The notes beneath the pieces are model-generated. The model saw nothing but the letters and a program-made list of their open reading frames with translations. It had not been told where the DNA came from and did no database searches. The position numbers were made by a program, and so were the translations under genes. This document shows, piece by piece, positions 8,337-16,318 of a stretch of 64,000 nucleotides of DNA (the stretch's first letter is position 1; every line of letters begins with the position of its first letter). This stretch comes from an uncultured Coriobacteriaceae bacterium (GTDB taxonomy: Bacteria; Actinomycetota; Coriobacteriia; Coriobacteriales; UMGS124): contig UQBS01000005.1 of assembly GCA_900539345.1 (NCBI GenBank), positions 22,838 to 86,837 on the forward strand, given 5' to 3'.

Positions 8337-9059
8337 TTATTCGGGAAAATATTTCCCAGACTGCAGCAGCGTGCCTACTCCGTCCGATGAGAATACGTGC
8401 AGGTGCCGCTCAACTGGGATTTCGCTAGTTACATAGGTCCCCGCGCTTGTAAGCGTAAATGGCGCCCCTGACATAGGGGGCACGAGCGGGAGAGACTGCG
8501 ACTCGAACGTCGCAGTGCAAAACGCCGCTATGTATGACGCGTCGCCCATATAGTCGCCTATGAATTCTCCGGCGAAATAGTTCATGTTCGCTGCGTCGTA
8601 GTCCTGATTGTCTTTCCATATAAGCTTGTAGGCGCTGCCGTCTCGCCCGAAAGCCATAAACCATATGCCCACGGCAATTTCTTCAACCGCTCCCTCAGGA
8701 TATCCCGCCTGGACCGTTGCCCCGTAAAAATGCCAACGGTCGTCCTCGGAATAGTCGTCGTAGTACCAGTTTCCCGCAATTGAACACGGGCGGCCCTCGT
8801 ACATGTCCTGTCCATCGAGCTGGTATGTCCCCTGCGCCTGGCCGGCGTCGGCAGGAAGGGCATACTGCTCGACAAATGCGGCGTCATCTGCAGAAATCAC
8901 GTCGTTGATTTGATACCGGCCGAAAATCTTCTGGAACCGGGCAGCCAGCATATCCCCGTCTGGCTCGTCGGCATGGGCCATGGGTACACAGCCAACGCCA
9001 GCCCCCACCGCCATCGCGGCTCCTGCCACCTTGACTAGTTCACGACGAGAGATAGCCAT
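8337..9059 (-). CDS. Tat-exported protein of unknown function
   Basis: 240 residues. The N-terminus MAISRRELVKVAGAAMAVGAGVGC has the twin-arginine motif SRRELVK, a hydrophobic stretch and a likely signal peptidase site at AHA-DE near residue 30, so it is folded before export. The mature part is rich in Asp, Tyr and Trp (GNWYYDDYSEDDRWHFYGATV, GEFIGDYMGD) and looks like a beta-rich domain; only two or three cysteines and no haem, FeS or molybdenum-cofactor motifs. I do not recognise the family. ATG at 9059 is preferred over GTG at 9068 because AGGAAGG sits nine bases before it. Monocistronic, with its own terminator. Confidence 0.75.
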   Translation of the reverse strand: MAISRRELVKVAGAAMAVGAGVGCVPMAHADEPDGDMLAARFQKIFGRYQINDVISADDAAFVEQYALPADAGQAQGTYQLDGQDMYEGRPCSIAGNWYYDDYSEDDRWHFYGATVQAGYPEGAVEEIAVGIWFMAFGRDGSAYKLIWKDNQDYDAANMNYFAGEFIGDYMGDASYIAAFCTATFESQSLPLVPPMSGAPFTLTSAGTYVTSEIPVERHLHVFSSDGVGTLLQSGKYFPE

Positions 9060-9111
9060 GCCAACCACCCTTCCTATCGTTACCTGTCACAGCAATGATA
9101 TCAGGGGTGCT

Positions 9112-9891
9112 TTAGTACAGTCCAGTCGTGAGGGCGAAGTCGAGGGCACGGGGGCGGATGCCGGGGTAGTGGCCGAGCCAGGTTTGGGCAAAGTGGAGTT
9201 GGTCGAAACCTGCGGAGAGGCAGGCCTCGTCGGAAGGAAACTCGCAAGCACAGATGTCGGCCAGGCGCAGGGAGATGAGAGCTCGAGTCCAGGAAAGCAC
9301 GGACGCGTCCATGGTCTTGATGGCGGCGGCGCAGGCGCACTCGGGACACACCACGCCGCCCTCGCTGATGTCGAAGGCAACCCTGCCCGCCTGCGCCAGC
9401 TCGACTGGCTCGCCACAGCGCACGCAGGTGTCCAGACACGGCCGAAAACCCTGCATGGCGGCCGCCTTGAAGACAAAGGCGGCCGTAAGCAGGGGCAATA
9501 CGGGGGACGGTGCCACCTCAAGGGCCTCCAGCGAGGCTGCAAGCAGGGGCAGCAGGCGCGGGTCGTGGTTGCCCTCCACCGTGAGCTCGCAGGCACAGTC
9601 GAGCGCGGCATCGACAAGCACCGCTCGGTCGTAGTCAGCGGCGACGTTGGCATGCGAGCGCACGAGGCGCGCCTCGCTCACGATAGGCAGACCCCTCCCC
9701 TCGCTCACCAAAAGCTCCACCTCGTTGCCCAGGTTCATGGCGCCGGCCAGCTTGGCAGAAGGTTTGCGCGCACCCTTGGCGACGACGCGCAGCTGCCCCG
9801 CGCAGTCAGCCAGCAAGGTAACGATGAGGTCGCATTCGGCGAGCTTCGTGCGGCGAAGGACTATGCCGTGTGCCTTGAACTTGCCCGACAA
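9112..9891 (-). CDS. recO: DNA repair protein RecO
   Basis: Recombination mediator that anneals ssDNA and loads RecA with RecR. 259 residues: N-terminal OB-fold (GIVLRRTKLAECDLIVTLLADCAGQLRVVAKGARK), helical middle and the zinc-finger pair CVRCG (156-160) and CPEC (182-185) of the RecO C-terminal domain. The only in-frame start that keeps the OB fold is TTG at 9891, nine bases after the stop of the upstream gene and without an obvious RBS, which suggests translational coupling to it. Confidence 0.9.
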   Translation of the reverse strand: MSGKFKAHGIVLRRTKLAECDLIVTLLADCAGQLRVVAKGARKPSAKLAGAMNLGNEVELLVSEGRGLPIVSEARLVRSHANVAADYDRAVLVDAALDCACELTVEGNHDPRLLPLLAASLEALEVAPSPVLPLLTAAFVFKAAAMQGFRPCLDTCVRCGEPVELAQAGRVAFDISEGGVVCPECACAAAIKTMDASVLSWTRALISLRLADICACEFPSDEACLSAGFDQLHFAQTWLGHYPGIRPRALDFALTTGLY

Positions 9892-9900
9892 GGAGGCGTC

Positions 9901-10995
9901 CTAGAGGCTCGTGGCCAGGCGGTCGAAGTCGAGCAGAATCTGGCTTGCATGCAGGCACATGAGCTCGACGGCACCTGCCTCGAAGAGCTCGACGGCCTCG
10001 GCAACGGTGCGGGCGTCGGTGGTGGCACGCACGGCAACGCCGGGCTCGACAGTGGCACACACGAGGCGCACGTCCTCAGGCGTGGCGCAGCGCTCGGCTC
10101 CCGTGCAGGCGACGACGTAGTCGAGGTGCGCGGAAGAGATGGCGTCGACGGCCTGGCAGAGTACCTGCGGGGTCAGCTGGCCGCACTCGATGGCCACGCC
10201 CACCGCAAGAGCGCCGTCGCAGCAGTCGTCATCGTCATGACCGCAGCCGCAGCCACACGCGTCATCATCACAAGCGTGATCGTGATCATGGCCGCAGGCA
10301 CAGTCATCGTCGTCGCAGGCGCAGTCGTGATCACGGCCTTGCTCGCATGTGCAGCCCTCGTCATCGCAACCGCAAGCGCACTCGTGGGTGTGCTTGCTGG
10401 CACCCGCGTCGTCGCGGTCGCAATCGTGGTCATGCCCACAGGCACAACCAGCCTCGTCGTCCTCGCAGGTACAAGTCTCATCATCGCAGTCACAGCCGCA
10501 ATCATGGTCATGGCCGCAGGCGCAAGCATCCTCGTCCTCGCACTCTTCGCCGTCGGCGCGGGCGGTGCGAATCACGCTGAGCACGGGGTCCATGGCTTCG
10601 TCGAACTCGCCTTCGACAAGGGCGGCGGTGTTGGCGGCAAGGCACACCTCGCCCACACCCACCGAGGCGAGCATGGCGCACTCAAAACACAGGGCGTCAC
10701 CGAGCACGCGCCCGTAGGGCCAGCCCAGAAGCGCGGTGACGCTCACGGGAAGACCCTCCTCGCCAAACGACCAGGCAAGGCGCGGTGCATCCCCCACCCA
10801 GGTCGCAAGCGCCTCGTGCCCCGCTCCGGCAGCCTCAAACGCCTGCTGCAGCGTGGCACCCGGGCCCGCAAGGGGACTGGCGAGCAGCGGGATGAGCCTA
10901 GCCGCAAGCTCCTGGCCCAGACCCTCCAGGTCGACCTCTTCGCCTTCGCACAAGCAAGACGCCAAACGCCCCAGTGTCTCTTCTGCCTGCGACAT
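9901..10995 (-). CDS. DeoC-like TIM-barrel pseudoenzyme with a Cys/Asp/His-rich metal-binding insertion
   Basis: 364 residues from the ATG at 10995 (GAAGGGG upstream). Residues about 35-147 and 261-364 line up with the two halves of deoxyribose-phosphate aldolase: LGWPYGRVLGDALCFECAMLASVGVGEVCLAANTAALVEGEFD corresponds to the DeoC GFPLG...DEIDMV...GALKSG region, and ATPEDVRLVCATVEPGVAVRATTDART to ATxEDVxLMRExVGxxVGVKAxGGIRT. The catalytic residues look lost: the Schiff-base Lys of KTSTG is Val in VVACTG, the second Lys is Arg, and the conserved Asp is Cys. Inserted between the halves (150-260, DNA about 10216-10548) is a run of CACGHDHDC, CGCDCDDETCTC-like units with about 26 Cys, 11 His and many Asp. 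I infer metal binding. Between recO and ybeY-era. Confidence 0.72.
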   Translation of the reverse strand: MSQAEETLGRLASCLCEGEEVDLEGLGQELAARLIPLLASPLAGPGATLQQAFEAAGAGHEALATWVGDAPRLAWSFGEEGLPVSVTALLGWPYGRVLGDALCFECAMLASVGVGEVCLAANTAALVEGEFDEAMDPVLSVIRTARADGEECEDEDACACGHDHDCGCDCDDETCTCEDDEAGCACGHDHDCDRDDAGASKHTHECACGCDDEGCTCEQGRDHDCACDDDDCACGHDHDHACDDDACGCGCGHDDDDCCDGALAVGVAIECGQLTPQVLCQAVDAISSAHLDYVVACTGAERCATPEDVRLVCATVEPGVAVRATTDARTVAEAVELFEAGAVELMCLHASQILLDFDRLATSL

Positions 10996-11134
10996 CTCGA
11001 TCCCCTTCTCTTTGGTGAGTCGCCGCTTCAGGCGGCGTGCTGTCAAATGGCCCCGGCGTCCCCTGGGCCAATACAAAACGGGCGCCCTGCCGTGGCTGCT
11101 TGCCACCTGCAGGACGCCCTGATGTCTCAAAGCC

Positions 11135-12793
11135 TTACGCGCCCTCGCCGTAGCCGAAGCGCTTGATCTGCGCGGCGTCGCTACGCCAGCCGGGCTTCAC
11201 CTTGACGTTGAGTTTGAGCATGACCTGGTTGCCGAGCAGGCGCTCCAGGTCGTGGCGGGCCTGCGAGCCGATGCGCTTGATCATCTTGCCGCCGGCGCCG
11301 ATGACGATGCCCTTCTGACCCTCGCGCTCCACGTACACGGTGGCGTTGATGTGCGAGATGTTGGCCTTCTCGTCATAGCTCGTGGAGTCGACCTCCACGC
11401 CCACGGAGTGCGGCACCTCGTCGCGGGTGTTGAGCAGGACCTTCTCGCGGATGAACTCGGCCACCACGACCTCGGGGGTCATGTCGGTCTGCATGTCCAC
11501 CGGGAACCACCGCGGACCCTGCGGCAGGTGCGCGGCCACGACCTGCAGGAACCCGTCGACGTTGAAGCCCTCCTGGGCGCTCACGACGATGGCCTCGTCA
11601 AACGGGCAGAACTCGCGCATGTGCTCCACCTGGGCGCGAGCCTGGTCCTGGTCGATGATGTCGGCCTTGGTCACCACGAGCACCTTGTAGGCGCGGCTCT
11701 CGGCCACGTGCTGGGCCACCCACTCATCTCCGCGACCCGCAGGCTGCGAACCGTCAAGCACCATGGCGACCACATCGACATCCTTGAGCGCGTTGAGCGC
11801 CGAGATGTTGAGCTCCTCGCCAAGGGCATCCACCGGCTTGTGCAGGCCGGGGGTGTCCACAAGCACGACCTGCATGTTGGGCTCGTTATACACGGCCGAG
11901 ATGCGGTGACGCGTGGTCTGCGCGGTGGGCGAGGTAATGAGCAGCTTGTCGCCCACGATTGCGTTGATGAGCGTGGACTTACCGGCGTTGGGGCGACCGA
12001 CCAAGCTCACGAAACCGCTCTTGAACGGGCCCTCGTAGGTGGCAGGGTGCATGAAGCGCGTCTCGTCCTCGTCGTCTTCCTGCGGAGCCTGGGCACCGGC
12101 GGCACCCTGGGAGGCAAAGAAGGCGTCGATGAGGGCGGTGCCGGACAGGCCGTCGGGGTTGTCGAAGCCAACGACGTCGTCCTCGTCGTCCCAGTCCTCG
12201 TCATCGTCGTCGAAGTCCTCGTCGCCCTCAGAAGGCAGGTCCTGCCAAAGAACGGGCTGGCTGGTAGTCGGCTTGGCGACGGGGCGGGCGTCGGTGCCTT
12301 CGGCGGCGTGGTCCACCGTGGGGCCGATGTTGATCTGCTCGGGCGGCACGCCCGTGAAGTCGGCCAGGTAGGAGCGCTCGAGCGCCTCCATCTCCTCAGC
12401 CTCGCGAGTATCCTCGTGGTCGTAGCCCATGAGGTGCAGGCAGCCGTGCGACAGCAAGAGACGCATCTCGTCGGCCGGATCGTTGCCAAACTCAGGAGCC
12501 TGCTTGGCCACAACCGAGGGGCAGATGATGAGGTCGCCCACCATGAAGGGCTCGCCGTCCTCCACGTCGTCGGGGTCGTCGATGTTGAACGACAGCACGT
12601 CGGTGGGCTTGTCGATGCCGCGGTACTCCAGGTTCAGGCGGTGAATCTCGTCGGCGTCGACGAAACTGACCGAGACCTCGCAAGGCTCGGGGCAACCCTC
12701 CCCCTCAAGCACGCACGCCACCAGGCGCTCGATTTCCTCAGCGCTCAGGATATCCTGTTCTACCTCGTCGTTTATCTCAATGCGCATGTCCAT
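11135..12793 (-). CDS. ybeY-era: Fused rRNA maturation protein: YbeY endoribonuclease plus Era GTPase
   Basis: 552 residues joining two proteins of 16S rRNA maturation and 30S assembly. Residues about 1-150 are YbeY, with the zinc-binding HGCLHLMGYDH motif (His116, His120, His126). A 100-residue acidic linker follows (about 160-255, including GDEDFDDDDEDWDDEDD). Residues about 256-552 are Era: P-loop GRPNAGKS (266-273), switch II DTPGL, a TKAD base-recognition motif where NKxD is usual, and a KH domain with VIGAGGKMIKRIGSQAR. No stop or frameshift between them, so the fusion is genuine in this sequence. ATG at 12793 has GAAAGG upstream. Confidence 0.93.
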   Translation of the reverse strand: MDMRIEINDEVEQDILSAEEIERLVACVLEGEGCPEPCEVSVSFVDADEIHRLNLEYRGIDKPTDVLSFNIDDPDDVEDGEPFMVGDLIICPSVVAKQAPEFGNDPADEMRLLLSHGCLHLMGYDHEDTREAEEMEALERSYLADFTGVPPEQINIGPTVDHAAEGTDARPVAKPTTSQPVLWQDLPSEGDEDFDDDDEDWDDEDDVVGFDNPDGLSGTALIDAFFASQGAAGAQAPQEDDEDETRFMHPATYEGPFKSGFVSLVGRPNAGKSTLINAIVGDKLLITSPTAQTTRHRISAVYNEPNMQVVLVDTPGLHKPVDALGEELNISALNALKDVDVVAMVLDGSQPAGRGDEWVAQHVAESRAYKVLVVTKADIIDQDQARAQVEHMREFCPFDEAIVVSAQEGFNVDGFLQVVAAHLPQGPRWFPVDMQTDMTPEVVVAEFIREKVLLNTRDEVPHSVGVEVDSTSYDEKANISHINATVYVEREGQKGIVIGAGGKMIKRIGSQARHDLERLLGNQVMLKLNVKVKPGWRSDAAQIKRFGYGEGA

Positions 12794-12923
12794 GCTGTCG
12801 CAGCCTTTCTTGTCATACGGCAACTCGGATGTAACACGGGACCACCGCGGCGCAGCAGGCAAGGGCGAGGCGCGCAATGCACAGCCTCTTGCCCGATGCG
12901 GCCGCAGCGGCCCCGCAGGTTTC

Positions 12924-13982
12924 TTATTCCGTGGCTCCCTGGTAGCCGTTGGGGTTCATGCTCTGCCACTTCCAGGAGTGGGCACACATGTCGTCGATGT
13001 CGTACTGGGCCTCCCAGCCCATGAGCTCCTTGGCCTTCGAGGCGTCACAGTAGGTCTCGGCGATATCCCCGTCACGACGCAGGCAAATCTCGTAGGGCAG
13101 TTCCTTGCCACAGGCACGCTCAAAGGCATGGATGACGTCAAGCACGCTGTAGCCGTGGCCCGTGCCCAGGTTGAACACATGCACGCCGTGCTTGCCGCGC
13201 ATGTAGTTGAGGGCGGACACATGGCCACGTGCCAGGTCGACGACGTGGATGTAGTCGCGCACGCCGGTGCCGTCGGGCGTGGGGTAGTCGTCACCGAAGA
13301 CGTTGATGTGGTCGAGCTGACCCACGGCGACCTTGGCCACGTAGGGCACGAGGTTGTTCGGGATGCCCTTGGGATCCTCGCCGATGAGACCGCTCTCGTG
13401 GGCGCCGATCGGGTTGAAGTAACGAAGGAGCATGACGTTCCAACGCTCGTCGGCCGTGTAAAGGTCGCGCAGCATCTGCTCGTTCATCGTCTTGGTACGA
13501 CCGTAAGGGTTCGTGGCCGGCTTGAGCTCGGAATCCTCGCGCACGGGCACATGGTCGGGCTGGCCATAGACGGTGGCCGAAGAGGAGAACACGATGTCGT
13601 ACACGCCGTGGTCACGAAGGGCGCGTGCGAGCTCGAGCGTGCCGCCCAGGTTGTTCTGGTAGTACTCGATGGGCTTGTGCACCGACTCGCCCACCGCCTT
13701 GTACGCGGCGAAGTGGATGGCGCCGCAGATGGGCTGCTCGTCGAAGATGCGGTCGAGAAGCGCCCCGTCCTTCACATCGCCCTGGTAGAAGGCACGAACC
13801 TTCTTGCCCGTGATGCGCTCGACGCGCTTGAGGGCGACCTCGCTGGCGTTGGACAGGTCGTCGATCACGACGACGTCATAGCCAGCGTTGAGCAGCTCGA
13901 CGCAGGTGTGGCTGCCGATGAAGCCGGCACCGCCCGTGACAAGGATGCAAGGCTTTTCGGACTCAGTTACCGTATCGGTCAT
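12924..13982 (-). CDS. galE: UDP-glucose 4-epimerase
   Basis: Interconverts UDP-glucose and UDP-galactose with a tightly bound NAD, feeding cell-surface glycans and galactose use. Extended SDR: VTGGAGFIGSHTCVELL Rossmann loop at about 14-30, SSSATVYG for the catalytic Ser, the YGRTK catalytic Tyr/Lys pair, LRYFNPIGAH and GVRDYIHVVDLARGH. 352 residues, normal length, from the ATG at 13982 with AAAGGAAC upstream. It follows vsr by 17 bases on the same strand, so the two may be cotranscribed. Confidence 0.95.
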   Translation of the reverse strand: MTDTVTESEKPCILVTGGAGFIGSHTCVELLNAGYDVVVIDDLSNASEVALKRVERITGKKVRAFYQGDVKDGALLDRIFDEQPICGAIHFAAYKAVGESVHKPIEYYQNNLGGTLELARALRDHGVYDIVFSSSATVYGQPDHVPVREDSELKPATNPYGRTKTMNEQMLRDLYTADERWNVMLLRYFNPIGAHESGLIGEDPKGIPNNLVPYVAKVAVGQLDHINVFGDDYPTPDGTGVRDYIHVVDLARGHVSALNYMRGKHGVHVFNLGTGHGYSVLDVIHAFERACGKELPYEICLRRDGDIAETYCDASKAKELMGWEAQYDIDDMCAHSWKWQSMNPNGYQGATE

Positions 13983-13999
13983 ACATGTTCCTTTCTCAA

Positions 14000-14587
14000 T
14001 CAAATACGCTTCCTGGTACAACCCCTTGGGCCATGAGCGGCCCTCTTTGAACGTGAACGTATGCGCGCAACGGCGAGGCCACAAGGGCCGTGGACGCAGG
14101 TTCGCCCGAGTACGACCAGCCGACCCGGATGCTCGTCGGCCTTGGTCTTGACGGGCGTTGCATGCTCCACAAGAGCCGCCACCTCGTCCATGGTACGCCG
14201 CAGATGTTTCTTTTTAAGCCTGCATTCCCAGACAACAACAACTGTCCAGCCGGCATCGACGAGCTCGGTTGAATCACGTGCGTCCCTGGCCTGGTTTCGG
14301 GCAAACTTCGCAGACCAGAACTCGACGTTGGACGACGGTGTGCTGGGATGGCAGTAGGGACACCGGTGCCAAAAGCAGCCGTGCACGAAGATTGCCACGC
14401 GCTTGCCCGGATAGGCTACATCAGGCTTGCCGGGGGCCTTCTTCCACTGCAGGCGATACCCGCTGAGACCGCGTTTGCGCAGGTAGGTGCGCACCACAAT
14501 CTCAGGCTTCGTGTCGCGGCTGCGGTTGCCCTGCATCGAGTGACGCACGGCAAGACTCGTCGCAGCAGGTACGGCGGGTGAAGGCAT
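14000..14587 (-). CDS. vsr: Very short patch repair (Vsr) mismatch endonuclease
   Basis: Nicks DNA 5' of T in T:G mismatches made by deamination of 5-methylcytosine. 195 residues; family hallmarks are MQGNRSRDTKPE at 18-29, GKPDVAYPGKRVAIFVHGCFWHRCPYC (catalytic Asp in the GKPD segment, zinc ligands in FWHRC) and GWTVVVVWECRL with the third zinc ligand. The C-terminal 45 residues are a basic extension past the usual 150-residue core. GGGGAG lies nine bases upstream of ATG. No cytosine methyltransferase gene is nearby, so it is an orphan here; overlap with neighbours is nil but spacing is only 14 and 17 bases. Confidence 0.9.
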   Translation of the reverse strand: MPSPAVPAATSLAVRHSMQGNRSRDTKPEIVVRTYLRKRGLSGYRLQWKKAPGKPDVAYPGKRVAIFVHGCFWHRCPYCHPSTPSSNVEFWSAKFARNQARDARDSTELVDAGWTVVVVWECRLKKKHLRRTMDEVAALVEHATPVKTKADEHPGRLVVLGRTCVHGPCGLAVARIRSRSKRAAHGPRGCTRKRI

Positions 14588-14601
14588 GCCGGGCGACTCC
14601 C

Positions 14602-15390
14602 CTACTGCTGGACGGGCTCGGCCGCGCCCTGGCCCTCGGCATCGACCGGGGCAGCAGCCTCTTCGCCCGCGTCTGCGGGCTGAGCGTCTACGGACTGGGC
14701 CTCGGCGTCAGCCGGAGCGGCGTCTGCCGCAGGCGCGGCAGGGTCGCTTGCGGCCACAAGCTTGTCCTGCGAGGCAACGCTTGCCTGCGCAGGATCGAGA
14801 CCGCCCAGAAGGACACGCACGAGCTCGTCGGAATCCTGGAGCTTCCAAAGCGAGCCATCTTTAACATAGATGAGCTCGACAGTCTGCGAAACCACTGGCA
14901 CGTCAGGATTTGCCAGGCACGACGTGAGTACCGAGGCCAGGTGGGCCGTGAGCGCGGCGTCATCCATAGCCGCAAGAGTGTTGCGGGTCTCGGCGGTCGC
15001 AAGCTCGTTGGTCACCTGGGCCGTGTAGTCTTGGAAGACCTGGTTGAGGTCCTTGTTCGAGACGTTAACGACGACATGGGCGGTGTTGTTCTCAATCGAG
15101 ATGGAGCTCACCTCGTAGGCAAGGCTGGAGAACATGGGGCCGTACACGTCGAGCGGGTCGAAGCCGGCAGCCACAAGGTCGCTGGTGTAGTCGGAGGCGA
15201 ACAGCGACGTCGCGGTATCGCTCGTGAGGTCGGTGAGCTGGGCCATGTCGGCCTTGACGCCGTCATTGAGGGCCTGGGCGGCATCGGAGAAGCTCTGACC
15301 ACAGCCAGACGCCATGAGCGTGCAAGCAAGCGCGCAGCAGGCAAAGATGGCCGGCACGGTGCGCATCTTCTTGGTAGACGAAAAAAGCAT
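14602..15390 (-). CDS. Secreted lipoprotein of unknown function
   Basis: 262 residues. Signal peptide with a basic start (SSTKKMR), hydrophobic core and lipobox LMASGC, so the mature protein starts with a lipidated Cys at about residue 25. The folded part has alternating strands (INNTAHVVVNVSNKDLNQ-like, VELIYVKDGSLWKLQDSDEL) resembling small NTF2/DUF-type lipoproteins of Gram-positives, but I cannot name the family. The last 60 residues are an Ala/Pro/Asp/Glu low-complexity tail. RBS GGGAAGGAG before ATG at 15390. Probably heads the lipoprotein-vsr-galE string. Confidence 0.75.
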   Translation of the reverse strand: MLFSSTKKMRTVPAIFACCALACTLMASGCGQSFSDAAQALNDGVKADMAQLTDLTSDTATSLFASDYTSDLVAAGFDPLDVYGPMFSSLAYEVSSISIENNTAHVVVNVSNKDLNQVFQDYTAQVTNELATAETRNTLAAMDDAALTAHLASVLTSCLANPDVPVVSQTVELIYVKDGSLWKLQDSDELVRVLLGGLDPAQASVASQDKLVAASDPAAPAADAAPADAEAQSVDAQPADAGEEAAAPVDAEGQGAAEPVQQ

Positions 15391-15442
15391 GTGCGCTCCT
15401 TCCCTAAGAAGCGTCAGTAACGATTGAACGTACACGGCACAA

Positions 15443-16309
15443 TTATGCGCAGTCCTCGGCGGGTTTGGGGCAGGCAATGCCTTTTTCCAACGCGCCCACC
15501 ACATCAAGAGCCTCTTCAAGCCCAGCGTGCAGCACGCACACGCCATTGGGCAGCACCTCAACGCGGCTCGAGAGGGCACCCAGCGGACTCTCCCACAAGC
15601 CGCAGGCAAACCCACGGGCGTCCTCGGCAGGCTTGAACGCCACGCGCCAGCCAAAGCCGTGCTCCATGCTGCGGCGCGCCTCGGCATTGGAGGCATCTTC
15701 GGCCAAGCCCGGGTAACGCGCCCACACAACGCGCGGATGATGCGCAAGGAACTGGGCGGCAACGAGAGCCCGGTCGCAACGCGCCTGCGTGACGAGAGCA
15801 AGCTGAGGCAGCATGTGTGCCAGAAGATCACGCACGCCGGACAGACTCGGCGCGGCCGCGTCCGGCGCGTCTGCCCCGATTGCCCTCATGAACCGCTCGA
15901 GGGCCCCCTCGCTGCGTGAGGCCACAAAAGCAAGGCCATCAAAGGCCTCGCCGAAAAGGTCACCGAGGTCCTCCACCGCGATGTCGGCGCCCATCTGGGG
16001 CGGACGACACAGATAGGGACCCGCGCCCTCGTTGACCACGACGCGCAGACCATCGCCAGAAGCGGGAGCCTTGAGCCAGGGGCGCAGCTCGTCGGCCTCG
16101 ATGGAGCCCGTTGGCTCCACGTGCAGGGTCCTTCGCACCTCGAGCAACTCGACGCAGGTGTCCGCGTCGCAAAAAAGCGCCCTGCGCGCGGGTTCACCCG
16201 CAAGCAGGGCGCCAGTCTTGGCGTGCTCAAGTTGTGCCATGACCTGCTCGACAGCGAGACCCTGGCTAGCGATGGTGGAGAAGTTGCGGTCAGGATGCAG
16301 CACTGCCAA
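15443..16309 (-). CDS. Degenerate Cys/Met-metabolism PLP-enzyme-like protein
   Basis: 288 residues, about 100 shorter than the family. The match is to the cystathionine-synthase/lyase fold: VVVNEGAGPYLCRPPQMGADIAVEDLGDLFGEAFDGL corresponds to VVDNTFATPYLQRPLxLGADIVVHSxTKYLGGHSD, and ALVAAQFLAHHPRVVWARYPGL to the later ALxVAxFLxxHPxVxxVxYPGL segment. The PLP-binding Lys (TKY) is Asp (GDL) here, and the N-terminal part is shortened, so normal PLP catalysis is unlikely. Start is TTG at 16309 or GTG at 16303; neither has a strong RBS. Lies 9 bases after divIVA. Function unknown. Confidence 0.55.
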   Translation of the reverse strand: MAVLHPDRNFSTIASQGLAVEQVMAQLEHAKTGALLAGEPARRALFCDADTCVELLEVRRTLHVEPTGSIEADELRPWLKAPASGDGLRVVVNEGAGPYLCRPPQMGADIAVEDLGDLFGEAFDGLAFVASRSEGALERFMRAIGADAPDAAAPSLSGVRDLLAHMLPQLALVTQARCDRALVAAQFLAHHPRVVWARYPGLAEDASNAEARRSMEHGFGWRVAFKPAEDARGFACGLWESPLGALSSRVEVLPNGVCVLHAGLEEALDVVGALEKGIACPKPAEDCA

Positions 16310-16318
16310 ACCTAACGA

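Noticed and set aside
9901..10995. The Cys-rich gene as a metallothionein
   Set aside because: Metallothioneins are short and stand alone; here the Cys-rich block is inside a larger DeoC-like protein and is very rich in Asp and His.
8980..11166. A 728-codon plus-strand frame over recO and the Cys-rich gene
   Set aside because: Its Val/Ile/Thr-rich middle is just the antisense of the Cys/Asp/His-rich codons; recO on the other strand is certain.
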